Source: Isoetes taiwanensis
Taxonomy: Eukaryota; Streptophyta; Lycopodiopsida; Isoetales; Isoetaceae
DNA length: 64,000 nt
Direction of reading: 5' to 3'
Assembly (NCBI GenBank): GCA_021234155.1
Contig: JAJEKV010000012.1
Location: 3,379,638 to 3,443,637 of the forward strand
A program made the position numbers and the translations under genes. Positions 11,670 through 22,670 of the stretch are shown piece by piece. The notes beneath the pieces were generated by a model. That model was not told where the DNA came from, searched no databases, and saw nothing but the letters and a program-made list of their open reading frames with translations. The number at the start of each line of letters is the position of its first letter. The first letter of the stretch is position 1.

Positions 11670-12202
11670 ATGGCTAGAATATTTTTAAAAACAGTGCATG
11701 CATTAGAAACATTGCCACACTTTGAATACGTGAATTACTGGAGTGTCTACCGCAATATCCATATCAAATCTCTCACGTACTGTCTCAAAATGGATCCCCA
11801 AATGCCTGCAACGATTGGAATTTTAGTAGGAACTGACGCTCTAAGACTCATTAGAGCAACTGCTCCCGAGAGCAAGGGTTATATCAGCACTATAGTGGCT
11901 AAGAATATGGCAAGCGACTGCCATGCATATTTGTCACGCTATGAGGTGGAGGAACAAACCAAAGAGAAATACCTATTACAAAAGAAATGGCCAGGGTTTT
12001 GAAATAGCTCCTTACCATGGGTGTGGTGCTGGAACATGCTTTTCTGATGGTGTCAGAATTAGTATAGCAGCTTCCCCAACTGAAGTGAATGTCGCTCTGC
12101 AAATCATTTTTCACGAGACTGAAGTTGCAACACAAAAGCCCATCGATTATGCATTGCTGGATATAGGTGATACACAATTTGAATGGAGAACCAGGTTTTA
12201 AT
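11670..12202 (+). other. Unrecognised protein remnant, array unit 4
   Basis: Differs from the 9401 and 10479 copies by only two visible residues (CLKMDPQ, APESKG). Same frame break in the middle. Confidence 0.4.
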
Positions 12203-12439
12203 GCCTAGAGAAAAAGTCGAGTTAATGACCTATTTTAGAATGGATTTTAAAGCTGCAGAGCTGAGCAAAGCATTTAACTCAAAAGAAAGCAAAAGGATAT
12301 GAGCTTTTAACCTTGATATCAACAGGAATGATAATCAAAGAAATCAGGAGAGAGTTTCGGACAATAGATATGACCATGACATTGACACAGAAATATGGTT
12401 TCCTAAGGTTTTTCGTTTTCCAGGTTACTAGGCATTGAA

Positions 12440-12835
12440 TGGTTATCAGTTCTTGCTTCACTTAGGAATGGTTCGTTGTCCCAATTATCACCAGCTACAT
12501 AAATATTTGTCAATACCACATGGACAGCACCACATGGACAGAAGCTTTTTCTAGATCCAACTGCCTAATGCACTTGGCAGCCAAATTGTATAGAATTTAT
12601 TGTTTCATACATGGCAGGCACCAAGAAAGGTTGTCCATACATGGGTAATGCATCTGGAAGATGACGTCATCTGCCTACAATTGTACCAGGCCTCATTCAC
12701 CAAGCCTACATGGCTGCACATTGAGAGAATGCTAACAAACATAACTCTGTCTCGTTTCTGTTCTTGTTCTTTCTGTTGCAACATATGTTTGAAGATCTCT
12801 ATAACCTTTTTCCAATATCTTGTGCAAATGCTCAC
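12440..12835 (-). pseudogene. PPR E-domain remnant, array unit 4
   Basis: Last copy of the remnant in this array. Shortly after it the unit is truncated at about 12915 and joined to the block equivalent to 59007 onward. Confidence 0.55.
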
Positions 12836-12915
12836 TTAGGGCATTGCAGAGGACTCTATCATGGCTAGAAGATTTTAAAAAACAGTGCATGCATTAGAAA
12901 CATTGCCACACTTTA

Positions 12916-13534
12916 ATATCTGCAGCTTCTGGCATGTTTGGTGCAACTGGGGCATTTCAACCAAAGCGCTCAACAAATACAAATGGTGTACAGGTCCAGC
13001 TCCCACTTGCAACTGGCTCGGACTGATTGAATTCATCATACCACATAGATGACACGTCTCAGAGGAAGAAGCTGCCTACCAAGATCAAGCAACTGCTTTA
13101 GCTGCTTTCGGTCATAAAATCACGCTAAAAAATATAATAAATGAAATTTTAGTATAGCGGCTGCCCACAACTGCCGTTGCATTCCCATGACTGCATTCCT
13201 ATCTTGCATTCCTTCAAAAGCATGTACGGACGTAACCAAACCTTTTAACTGCATGTGTGAAACCAAATGAAGTGCCCCTTTATAATAATCATTCTCTGTA
13301 AACTGCAGAAATCATGGTGTTCTTGAAATAACTTCCTGTTTAGGCATTTTATTGACAGTTTGTACATGCTCTTTAGTTTGCCTGAAATATCAATTAAAGC
13401 GCCAAAAACAATGCCCAATTCAAGGACACAGTGCAAGGTGCACAAATGTACCCGCTGTAATATATTTAGGCTTAGACCATATCTTCAGAATGGAATTGAT
13501 GAACTCATTTACAAGTAACCATTCCTGGTAAATT
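12916..13534. other. Decayed remnant block, copy 2
   Basis: Collinear with 59007-59300 and with 930-1240. It has an insertion of about 20 bp near 13040-13063 that is absent at 59128. No open gene. Confidence 0.45.
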
Positions 13535-13783
13535 TTAATAAAATAGTTGGAATGACATTGTTGTTTCCCCACTGCAAGCACAGAACCTAATAATCATATT
13601 CCAGGATGATATATATTCCTTTGATGCATTCTTGAAAAAACACCCCAAGTGGCCTTTAATTAAACTGCAGATTCCTTCCATATCCATTGTGCTATGGCCA
13701 TGAACCAAACCTTTTAGTGCGCGGCTAACCGGAATATGAAAATGGTTTTGAGTGTAACGTGCCATATAAGAGAAAGAATGCAA
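13535..13783 (-). pseudogene. PPR N-terminal fragment
   Basis: The minus strand reads EYISSWNMIIRFCACSGETT, the usual PPR consensus (xxSWNxMIxxYxxxGxxxxAxxLF). It matches 59414-59689. The fragment is joined directly to the F-box gene at about 13776, where the promoter and first ~140 codons of that gene are lost. Confidence 0.5.
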
Positions 13784-13850
13784 CTATACTCAATATGGGG
13801 TTCTAAGTGCATGCTTTTCTCCCTCCCTCAAACAACTTAGAATTATTCAT

Positions 13851-15134
13851 ATGGTCCAGCCATATGACTACTCTAATGTCTACATCAGTTACACAAATAG
13901 TGATGACGTGATTTTCTTTCTTACCTATGTCCATCAAGCCAGAGATTCATGCATTCAACCTATGACTTTCCTTCGCGAATATCATGATCTCCCGAGCAGT
14001 AGAAGCCCACGCTTTCGTCTTAGACATGATGCTTGCTCAACCACAGTTGTGGAGTTCACAGATGGTTACCAAAAAAAATGGAGCCAAGCTTGTAAGTCAA
14101 GTTTGTACTTCAATGGGGAGGGTTTGCAAGGTCCTACGCACGTGCACCCGATAGAGACGAGGAAAAGAATCTTGGCAAATCCTAAACAGTATTTGGATCC
14201 TAGTATATGGGCACATCTACCTGAGGAAATATTTCCTCTTATACTAGCACACCTTCCACTCGTCAGCATGTTCCGTGCTAGACTAGTGTCCAAACAGTGG
14301 AACAACATGTTGACAAGCCCTCATTTTCCACATAATCATGATCATGAGCAATGGATCATCTTTCGTCCCTTTGATCAACCATCTGACATGAAGAAAGATC
14401 TAGTCACGTATCATCCATCTTCTGAGAATCTATACCATGGGCATGAATCAAATGCTCCTTGTTATGAAAATCGTGCTTGGTGTCCTTCTTCAGGACTTGT
14501 GTTTAAATTTCCTATCCGATCCATGCTTCCGTCTCTTATACCTCCAGATGATCCAGTATTCTTGGGTAGAAAAAACAGAAACTATGATGTACATGAAATT
14601 CTAGAAACTCAATTGGCAATTGAGTATAAAGAGCAAGTGTTATACATCAAATTAGAGGCTTTACGACAAAATAACGAGCTTGTGCTAAAATTTCAAGGAC
14701 CTTGGTGCGGAAAGGCAAATCTTCAATTTTTGGATGTTTATGAGTGGAACGAGAAACTCGTTTTGGTAGCTACTTTGTTACTAAATGGCAAGATGAAATG
14801 GTTGCGCATATGGCATCGTGAGAAGGCTAGTGATTCCAGAAACTGGGTTCAAATAGCAAACCTAGACTCAGGGTCTAGAATGTGGCGAGATTTGATGGTG
14901 GATAGTGACTTAAATGGTATTCACATTGAGGGAAACATCTGTGGATGTTATGTGGTCTTCACTTGCTGGACCAATAGTCATTTACAATCAAGATATCTAG
15001 ATGCCATTCCACCTATTGCCTTTGACCTTTCAAAGAATTGTTGGCAAATGATGGAGACCCGTTTATCTCTTCATTATGTTTACAACTTCACGTATAGGCC
15101 AAGATTTAAAGCTTTGTTAAATCAAAAAAGATGA
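13851..15134 (+). CDS. F-box protein, N-terminally truncated (427 codons)
   Basis: F-box proteins bind SKP1 and give SCF ubiquitin ligases their substrate specificity. The F-box core (LPEEIFPLILAHLPLVSMFRA) starts near residue 123; a long C-terminal substrate-side region follows with no Kelch or LRR repeats that I can see. Compared with the 592-codon copy at 60124, the first 165 codons are absent: the upstream DNA is a PPR fragment instead of the promoter and N-terminus. In-frame codons extend upstream to about 13776, but the first ATG is 13851. The C-terminal part is nearly identical to the other copies. It could still make an F-box protein if transcribed from a new promoter, but more likely it is on the way to becoming a pseudogene. 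Confidence 0.65.
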   Translation: MVQPYDYSNVYISYTNSDDVIFFLTYVHQARDSCIQPMTFLREYHDLPSSRSPRFRLRHDACSTTVVEFTDGYQKKWSQACKSSLYFNGEGLQGPTHVHPIETRKRILANPKQYLDPSIWAHLPEEIFPLILAHLPLVSMFRARLVSKQWNNMLTSPHFPHNHDHEQWIIFRPFDQPSDMKKDLVTYHPSSENLYHGHESNAPCYENRAWCPSSGLVFKFPIRSMLPSLIPPDDPVFLGRKNRNYDVHEILETQLAIEYKEQVLYIKLEALRQNNELVLKFQGPWCGKANLQFLDVYEWNEKLVLVATLLLNGKMKWLRIWHREKASDSRNWVQIANLDSGSRMWRDLMVDSDLNGIHIEGNICGCYVVFTCWTNSHLQSRYLDAIPPIAFDLSKNCWQMMETRLSLHYVYNFTYRPRFKALLNQKR

Positions 15135-15928
15135 CGATGTTATGACACTTAGGAATGCTATGTTGGATGCAACCTACACAATTTTTTGTTCTGGGAGCAG
15201 AAGCAATCTATATCCCAAGGTGTCATTTCTGATATAAGATCTACACATTGGGTACAACCACTATGTATCATAAATCTTTACTTTATGTGCCACTAGACCT
15301 ACTTGATTTCCAATGATACTGTTATCATTGCCATGCCTATATTATTATGTGATGTATTTTTAACATTTTTGGCCTACTCTCTGGATCAATTCATTAGCCA
15401 AAGAGTGGGTTTTGTCATATCTGAAGATTTGATGGTTGTGGGTATGGCTTTTGGCATTGCACATTCTATTTGTATATTAAACCAAAAAATCAAAACAACA
15501 TGTAAAAAGCATACAATGTTCTTTTGACTAATACAATTTAGCTTCTTCAACGGTTAATTCAATGGCTCATATCTTTATCCAAACATACAGACATTATCTT
15601 TTGGAGAGAGCATCTAATCATATCTCATGATTGAAAAAAATTATTATCTTACTAGTTATGGTGCCTGCAGAATTTGGCAACATGTAAATGTTGGTAATAA
15701 CAGTAGAGTACAACAATCTTAAAGGATCCAACAAACTCTTGAATATGGACTTATTAATTTCGGGCAAACATATGCTTGAACGTGGAAGGATGATGCATAT
15801 TTTCGTGTCTTTAACTTCTGCATCTTCATTCACATTAAGTTGTTTTGCTTTCATTTGTCTAGCTCCTCTTCCAAATCGTTGTCCCAAATCATGAGAGAGG
15901 GATTGAGGCATTTGAGTATCATAGGCAA
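15135..15928. other. F-box 3' flank plus tandem-duplication junction
   Basis: The 3' flank continues as in the 62-kb copy to CCCAAATC (15890), then switches via a short ATGA filler into F-box coding sequence equivalent to position 60468. The second F-box copy was therefore made by a tandem duplication with breakpoints in the 3' flank and in the N-terminal coding region. The intact Helitron target site is at 15688/15689. Confidence 0.65.
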
Positions 15929-17320
15929 GTGCGCAGGCCCACATGTACTAATGAGGCATCATTGTTTCAAGTCTCCAACTATACTCAATATGGGGTTCTA
16001 AGTGCCTGCTTTTCTCCCTCCCTCAAACAACTTAGAATTATTCATATGGTCCAGCCATATGACTACTCCATCAGTTACACAAATAATGATGACGTGATTT
16101 TCTTTCTTACCTATGTCCATCAAGCCAGAGATTCATGCATTCAACCTATGACTTTCCTTCGCGAATATCATGATCCCCCGAGCAGTAGAAGCCCACGCTT
16201 TCGTCTTAGACATGATGCTTGCTCAACCACAGTTGTGGAGTTCACATATGGTTACCAAAAAAAATGGAGCCAAGCTTGGAAGTCAAGTTTGTACTTCAAT
16301 GGGGAGGGTTTGCAAGGTCCTACGCACGTGCACCCGATAGAGACGAGGAAAAGAATCTTGGCAAATCCTAAACAGTATTTGGATCCTAGTATATGGGCAC
16401 ATCTACCTGAGGAAATATTTCCTCTTATACTAGCACACCTTCCACTCGTCAGCATGTTCCGTGCTAGACTAGTGTCCAAACAGTGGAACAACATGCTGAC
16501 AAGCCCTCATTTTCCACATGATCATGATCATGAGCAATGGATCATCTTTCGTCCCTTTGATCAACCATCTGACATGAAGAAAGATCTAGTCACGTATCAT
16601 CCATCTTCTGAGAATCTATACCATGGGCATGAATCAAATGCTCCTTGTTATGAAAATCGTGCTTGGTGTCCTTCTTCAGGACTTGTGTTTAAATTTCCTA
16701 TCCGATCCATGTTTCCGTCTCTTATACCTCCAGATGATCCAGTATTCTTGGGTAGAAAAAACAGAAACTATGATGTACATGATATTCTAGAAACTCAATT
16801 GGCAATTGAGTATAAAGAGCAAGTGTTATACATCAAATTAGAGGCTTTACGACAAAATAACGAGCTTGTGCTAAAATTTCAAGGACCTTGGTGCGGAAAG
16901 GCAAATCTTCAATTTTTGGATGTTTATGAGTGGAACGAGAAACTCGTTTTGGTAGCTACTTTGTTACTAAATGGCAAGATGAAATGGTTGCGCATATGGC
17001 ATCGTGAGAAGGCTAGTGATTCCAGAAACTGGGTTCAAATAGCAAACCTAGACTCAGGGTCTAGAATGTGGCGAGATTTGATGGTGGATAGTGACTTAAA
17101 TGGTATTCACATTGAGGGAAACATCTGTGGATGTTATGTGGTCTTCACTTGCTGGACCAATAGTCATTTACAATCAAGATATCTAGATGCCATTCCACCT
17201 ATTGCCTTTGACCTTTCAAAGAATTGTTGGCAAATGATGGAGACCCGTTTACCTCTTCATTATGTTTACAACTTCACGTATAGGCCAAGATTTAAAGCTT
17301 TGTTAAATCAAAAAAGATGA
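15929..17320 (+). CDS. F-box protein, second tandem copy (truncated)
   Basis: This open frame is 463 codons if it is counted from a GTG at 15929; the first in-frame ATG is at 16045, equivalent to the start of the 13851 copy. The F-box core begins near residue 159 counting from 15929. It lacks the first ~115-125 codons of the 60124 protein because the duplication breakpoint fell inside the gene, and it has lost about 3 codons in the segment after MVQPYDYS. No promoter of its own is seen: upstream is the 3' flank of the first copy. The rest of the frame is intact and highly similar, so the duplication is recent. Function is uncertain. Confidence 0.6.
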   Translation: MRRPTCTNEASLFQVSNYTQYGVLSACFSPSLKQLRIIHMVQPYDYSISYTNNDDVIFFLTYVHQARDSCIQPMTFLREYHDPPSSRSPRFRLRHDACSTTVVEFTYGYQKKWSQAWKSSLYFNGEGLQGPTHVHPIETRKRILANPKQYLDPSIWAHLPEEIFPLILAHLPLVSMFRARLVSKQWNNMLTSPHFPHDHDHEQWIIFRPFDQPSDMKKDLVTYHPSSENLYHGHESNAPCYENRAWCPSSGLVFKFPIRSMFPSLIPPDDPVFLGRKNRNYDVHDILETQLAIEYKEQVLYIKLEALRQNNELVLKFQGPWCGKANLQFLDVYEWNEKLVLVATLLLNGKMKWLRIWHREKASDSRNWVQIANLDSGSRMWRDLMVDSDLNGIHIEGNICGCYVVFTCWTNSHLQSRYLDAIPPIAFDLSKNCWQMMETRLPLHYVYNFTYRPRFKALLNQKR

Positions 17321-18018
17321 CGATGTTATGACACTTAGGAATGCTATGTTGGATGCAACCTACACAATTTTTTGTTCTGGGAGCAGAAGCAATCTATATC
17401 CCAAGGTGTCATTTCTGATATAAGATCTACACATTGGGTACAACCACTATATGTATCATAAATCTTTACTTTATGTGCCACTAGACCTACTTGATTTCCA
17501 ATGATACTGTTATCATTGCCATGCCTATATATTATGTGATGTATTTTTAACATTTTTGGCCTACTCTCTGGATCAATTCATTAGCCAAAGAGTGGGTTTT
17601 GTCATATCTGAAGATTTGATGGTTGTGGGTATGGCTTTTGGCATTGCACATTCTATTTGTATATTAAACCAAAAAATCAAAACAACATGTAAAAAGCATA
17701 CAATGTTCTTTTGACTAATACAATTTAGCTTCTTCAACGGTTAATTCAATGGCTCATATCTTTATCCAAACATACAGACATTATCTTTTGGAGAGAGCAT
17801 CTAATCATATCTCATGGCTAAAAAAAATTATTATCTCACTAGTTATGGTGCCTATCTTTTGGAGAGAGCATCTAATTATATCTCATGGCTAAAAAAAATT
17901 ATTATCTTACTAGTTATGGTGCCTGCACAATTTGGCAACATGTAAATGTTGGTAATAACAGTAGAGTACAACAATCTTAAAGCATCCAACAAACTCTTGA
18001 ATATGGACTTAGTAATTT
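17321..18018. other. F-box 3' flank with 71-bp tandem duplication
   Basis: As in the other flanks, but ATCTTTTGGAGAGAGCATCT starts two adjacent 71-bp copies (about 17781-17852 and 17853-17923) that occur once elsewhere. The undisturbed Helitron target is at 17946/17947. Confidence 0.6.
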
Positions 18019-19410
18019 GGGGCAAACATATGCTTGAACGTGGAAGGATGATGCATATTTTCGTGTCTTTAACTTCTGCATCTTCATTCACAATAAGTTG
18101 TTTTGCTTTCATTTGTCTAGCTCCTCTTCTATTCTATTCTTCCAAATCGTTGTCCCAAATTTATCTGCATCAATATAATGAAGACCATTGCATAACATCT
18201 TCATAAAAGCCATGCGTGTATAATGAGTAGCGCTTTGAATGTCTAGGAACGTGTGCATGGCATTACAGGATGTAAAAGCCTAGGAACACGTGTAGAAACA
18301 TGTACCTGGCATCACCGGCCGTAAAAGCCATTCTTACGTTATGGTAGTGCCTCTATCTATAGAATGATGCAATGGTATTAGAAGACTTAATGTAATTGTA
18401 AGCCGTATTTCATCTGGCAAGATGTCAAGTGTAATTTAAGTTCTTATGATGTTCTAGCTGTGCATATTATTAGTATGTCCAAAAAATAGCTAGCTCAATT
18501 GATTGTCCAAATCATAGAACAAATTGCGAGCATAGCAAGACTACAATGTCAATCTAGAAATAACTCTAGTCACTTTGATATAGGTGTACCAAAGAAATAT
18601 TGCCATTAAGACAAAAGAAGTTGCAACATTGGCAAAAAATGCCGTGGGCCAACTCACAATATAAAAATCTATTCCCAACACATTGTCCACATTTGCTAAT
18701 AGATAGATATATGTTGTCATAGCAATGCTCAATACAATGCTCCGTATATGTTGTGTGCCATGTTGTTTGCTAGACAAAATTGCTTTTGACCAATCCCACA
18801 TTATGAACGGTTATGAACAATCTATTCTGTTCTTTGCTAGCAAATTGTACGTTAAGTTATTTATATTGATGTACCATAAATATTAAATTCATCAAATTCA
18901 TCGATAGGACTACTCCCATCGTGCAAGCCTACGTAAGTTGGATAATGAATTTCTTTAATTGAAAGAATGTCAAACTAATCCTTCATTATGGTATTATTTT
19001 AGCGATTGCAATCTAACCATGTTATATTGGTCCCCTACAAACTTAGCTGCAATTTTCAATATGCAATCCAGCTTAACATGTAACCCTTGAAATGGTAATC
19101 ATGTAACACTCAAGGAAGCATCAAAGGTCAAGGATGCACTCGAACTCAATGTACAAACTCATGTTCATGTATATATTAAAAGGAGACGTTCTCGATCATT
19201 ATCGGATGTTTTTATCTTGTTTTATGGACCATTGATATGGGGAATATTCTCAGATCAAGGGCCTCTAATTTTTTTGTACGTGAACCGCACGAAAGTTTCA
19301 ATGGCGCCTTGAAATTAACAAAAACTAGTTGTATGTCACAAAATATCTACAATCCAAAGCTTTGCAGCATAATTTCTTGTCAGAAGATAGCAAAAGCGGA
19401 GAAGGGAAGA
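18019..19410. repeat. Left arm of 1.4-kb inverted repeat
   Basis: Reverse-complement match to 53455-54853. The outer end is in the F-box 3' flank (GGGGCAAACATATGCTTG) and the inner end is GAAGGGAAGA (19401-19410). This arm lacks about 38 bp near 18285 that the right arm retains. Confidence 0.8.
18541..18801 (-). pseudogene. Two-TM membrane protein fragment (DUF1475-like?)
   Basis: An 86-codon minus-strand frame has two hydrophobic segments, about residues 24-38 and 54-76, separated by NVDNVLGIDFY. The pattern recalls the first part of the small plant membrane proteins of the DUF1475 type, whose function is unknown. Only one exon-sized piece is present and no continuation was found downstream on the minus strand. 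A second copy lies in the opposite arm at 54079-54315. The family call is tentative. Confidence 0.35.
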
Positions 19411-19658
19411 GTCATTCTGCTCATCTCACATGCTCCCTAAATGAAAGAGCACATATTAAAACCATATAGCCATGAACATTACAAATCAATAAACAATAAA
19501 ATATTAAGATAAAAACATATAACATATAAACATATAAAACATATATAATAATAGACATTAAATATAAACCGTACAACCATGTAAATATATTATATGTCAA
19601 TTTACCATAACCATATGTCAATTATCATAACCATATAACATTAAATATAAACCATATA
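19411..19658. other. AT-rich spacer
   Basis: Very AT-rich with repeated CATATGTCAATTATCATAAC-like words; a related stretch recurs at 22121-22165. No gene. Confidence 0.4.
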
Positions 19659-19908
19659 TTCACACGGGGGGTTACTCCGGGCAACGAGAGCTGTCGGATG
19701 GGCATATTTGCCTTTTATTCCAAGATCTGGACCGTACATAGCGATCCTCGTTTGTGGGGTATGCAAGTACAAGTTTTTGTATACTGTATATTAAAGTTTG
19801 TAAAATACTATAAGATTTGAGAGAATGTACTTAATGGTGTTAATTTTGTACATGTATTGTAAATATATTTTTGGGGCTCTCGCTGCCCTACGTAACCCCC
19901 CGTGTGAA
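19659..19908. mobile_element. MITE, about 250 bp, 33-bp terminal inverted repeats
   Basis: The left end TTCACACGGGGGGTTAC continues through CAACGAGAGC (19659-19691). The reverse complement of 19876-19908 matches it at 29 of 33 positions by eye. The element is flanked by TA on both sides, as for Tc1/mariner-type insertions, though AT cannot be excluded because the flanks are AT-rich. There is no coding capacity inside. Confidence 0.7.
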
Positions 19909-22225
19909 TATGCACCCAAACCAAAGGGGGTTTAAGGGGGATATTAATTTAAATGTGTTAAATGCAATAGTTTATGTTAATAATGTTAATGGTAGTTGTG
20001 TGTTGATTATTATATTAAAAAAAAATTTGGGCCCTTCGGCCCTAACTAAAACAAACATAGGTAAACTTTATGGGTCTAACCATTAATTACTAAAAAGCAC
20101 AATAACATCAAGACAAACAAATTATTTCCATTGCATACCAAGAGGCCCAAATATCGCATAAACACACCGTTATAAAATGGGCAAAAACAATAATATCATA
20201 AGGTTTACTGAAAGGGGCCATGGCGCCCAATATAAAGCCAGTACCACTAGTTCAAGAGAATCAACTGTCAAAATAGTTTAAAATACCCCCTAATATTGTA
20301 AACTGCACATTGTCGTGCATATGCTAGTGCATATGATAACATGTCTTTGGTATCAATGCAAGCACATAATCTGTAACATCCGTGCAAGATCTCCAACAAA
20401 TATGGAATGATCCGGAGAGCTATCGAGACAATCTAGTTTCCTAAGAACCTATCTCGGCCTAATCAAAGTCATCAATATTAAAATACCTCATGTTTGTGAT
20501 GTCTTAGGCAACCATACCTCCAAGGATGCTTGGTTAAGGCCACACTGTAATAAGACTTTGAAGCCTTCCTCCCGATACCTGGGTTGCAAGAAGCAAAGAG
20601 GTTGTTGTGATGCCTACTCAATGTGGAAGCATTTGGACAAAAAAACCCTAATTCGTAAATACTCCAATCGTATGCTTTGCCATACTTTGAAGATGTACTT
20701 TGTAAGGTTGCATTTTCTTGCATTTCCTCATTTCTGAAAGCGGGAGATTAGATGGGCAATGAAATTTTCACAAACCAATCTCAATTGGCTTGTAAATTCC
20801 ATAAATGTCTGTCAAATCAAACACTTTGGGCGTGCAAATTGTAACCCAGAAGCTCGTGATTTTGCAAAAGCCGCCTTTACATATTCCTGAAAACGAGAGG
20901 ATCTTCTACATTTATGAAGAATTCAAGCCTTCGGATCGCTAAATTGGAGCTAAATAGGTCTAACAAAGCAGGCATTTCTTTGTCGAATTGGTCTTTATGA
21001 AGATGCCCTTCCGGAACAAATCATCTTCTAGGGATGTCAAGAAGCAAAGGCAAAGAAAGAAAATATACTTGAGGGCATTCTTCCAAGGTCGTATGGAAAA
21101 AAAAAGCTATGATTTTTTTCGAAAGAGGATCGGAATGTTTGGTTCTTCAGCCGTTCTAGGACAAGCTTGGACTCACCTAGTACAGGCGGAAGCCATGGTA
21201 GTCACGCATCAAGATATTCGAGTCCCGGATCCCCTAGTCGCCCGGAGAGAAATCACTGCCCGGGGGCAACCTCGCCCCCCCATCCTTTCCACTAGGCACA
21301 ACACTATCTTCGGATCAAAGAAATGGGTTGGGGTATAGTCTGCCGATAAATCTTCCAGGCCAAGATGCCCGGTTGCACCCAAAGTAACTAGGGATTGCCC
21401 GTGATTTGAACAGAATAGGGGCGGCCCGGTTCCTCCACAAATGCCGCAGCCATTCTACCGTATCCTCCACGGGTTCCACATCCAATATCTTTGTCGAGAC
21501 CACACATTACGAAAACGGGGGTTCTTCCACTTCCAGTTGCACCTTGGACCCATGGAAATCCCCTGCCATCGGTTTACTCGTAAATCCATTGCCGATTTTA
21601 ATATCCATGCCCCCGCTATTACGGTAATCCCCCGTGGTAACTGAGACACAACTGGCTTTGGACTCATTCTCGTCACGGATTTGCCCTAAATCGCCGAAAA
21701 GCTTGAAATCCTTGAAAGAACTTAACTTTTATTCAAAAAATGATCTTAGAATCGCTGTAATCTGGTCCTTTTAGATATTGGCCTCTTTCAAAGCGCAATC
21801 TTTGCAAAAATCCTTGAACAGTCTGGAATCAAAAGCTAAAGCTACAAATATGTGTCTGGAATCAAAAGCCCTAAAATGCCCTAAAATGCTATCCATGAGG
21901 CTTGCATGTTCAGCCCCTAAAATAAAAAGAGGGGTTTTGTTGTGAGCCCTTGGATGTTGGACCATTGAAAAAAAAAGGCTAAATCAACGACTAAGAAATG
22001 GTGCACTCTAGATGTACGCATTAGTACATCCATTCGAATACGCCATGAAATCTTATGAAAACCTTTGTGAAAAGCGTACAAAAACACAAAGAAAACCCCC
22101 TGTTATTATGCTACATATCCATATGTCAATTATCATAACCATTATAACATTAAAAACGTAAATATTAAAACTATAACATTTTATCATAGAATATATAAAA
22201 CTTACTCCACATAAAATATTTTATT
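19909..22225. other. No recognisable gene
   Basis: Spacer with several short open frames on both strands (20478-20723 minus, 20988-21338 plus, 21406-21676 both). None shows a known domain, codon pattern or splice frame that I trust. 22100-22210 is AT-rich and shares words with 19614-19655. Confidence 0.35.
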
Positions 22226-22320
22226 GTGGCCACGTGGCATTTCGTCAGCGACTGCTGACGTGGCCACGTCAGCAGTCTGCACACCCACGTCACGGATGGC
22301 ATGGCCTGCACGTGCGAGCC
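22226..22320. promoter_or_regulatory. Cluster of ACGT-core (bZIP-type) sites
   Basis: Within 95 bp there are CCACGTGGC (G-box), TGACGTGGCCACGTCA (two head-to-head C/G hybrid sites), CCCACGTCACG and GCACGTGC. ACGT-core elements are the known binding sites of plant bZIP factors and, for CACGTG, also of bHLH factors. A pyrimidine-rich leader-like stretch (22375-22450) and an exon-like ATG frame (22498) follow on the plus strand, so this resembles a promoter. Activity is inferred only. Confidence 0.5.
22250..22277. repeat. Perfect 28-bp palindrome
   Basis: GACTGCTGACGTGG followed immediately by its exact reverse complement, with no spacer. The centre is TGGCCA, with TGACGTGG and CCACGTCA as the arms. 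Confidence 0.9.
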
Positions 22321-22497
22321 GTTCATTATGGCACTTTTACGAGGTTCGAGGGTGCAGCCAGAAATAACTGCACTCTCTTCCCTCCCCGACCGATTCATCC
22401 TCCCCTGTTTTCTCAAAATCCTGTGTCCTTCGTCCTCCTCTGTTCTCTCGAAGTCTCGAACTCCTGCTAGGCGATCGAACTCCTGCGACTTGATCTT

Positions 22498-22592
22498 ATG
22501 ACGGCCGCCTGGTCGACGAATCGTGACGCATCCAGCGCCGAGGTTTTCGCGCAGATTGAGAACTCCAAAGGCCGCTATTGTCTAAGAAGAAA
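22498..22592 (+). other. Exon-like start (32 codons), unrecognised
   Basis: ATG at 22498 opens a frame MTAAWSTNRDASSAEVFAQI that ends at GTAGGTTC, a plausible donor; read through, it stops at once with TAG. It follows the ACGT-site cluster and a CT-rich leader, as a first exon would. No matching downstream exon was found: the next kilobase is repeat DNA. It may be a decayed gene 5' end. Confidence 0.3.
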
Positions 22593-22670
22593 GTAGGTTC
22601 TTTTCTGTAAGTTTTAGCACTATTTTTACTTCTAGTTCTTGTTATTTCGATATCCTTTACTGTATTCTAG

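Larger units (their letters stand above)
8366..12915. repeat. Tandem array of PPR-containing ~1.1-1.2-kb units
   Basis: The landmark ATGGATCCCCAAATGCC recurs at 8366, 9521, 10599 and 11790, giving periods of 1155, 1078 and 1191 bp. The 1078-bp unit lacks 113 bp at 10008-10020 that the 1191-bp unit has, so the length difference is one internal deletion. Each unit carries a minus-strand PPR C-terminal remnant next to a plus-strand frame of unknown family. The last unit is cut at about 12915, where it joins sequence equivalent to 59007. The units after the first are much more alike than the first is to them, which suggests recent unequal exchange. Confidence 0.85.

Noticed and set aside
8366-12915. 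Regular repeats suggestive of a CRISPR-like or satellite array
   Set aside because: Units are over 1 kb, contain gene remnants and have no short repeat/spacer pattern.
20988-21676. Overlapping open frames on both strands
   Set aside because: No protein family pattern; probably chance frames in a locally GC-richer stretch.
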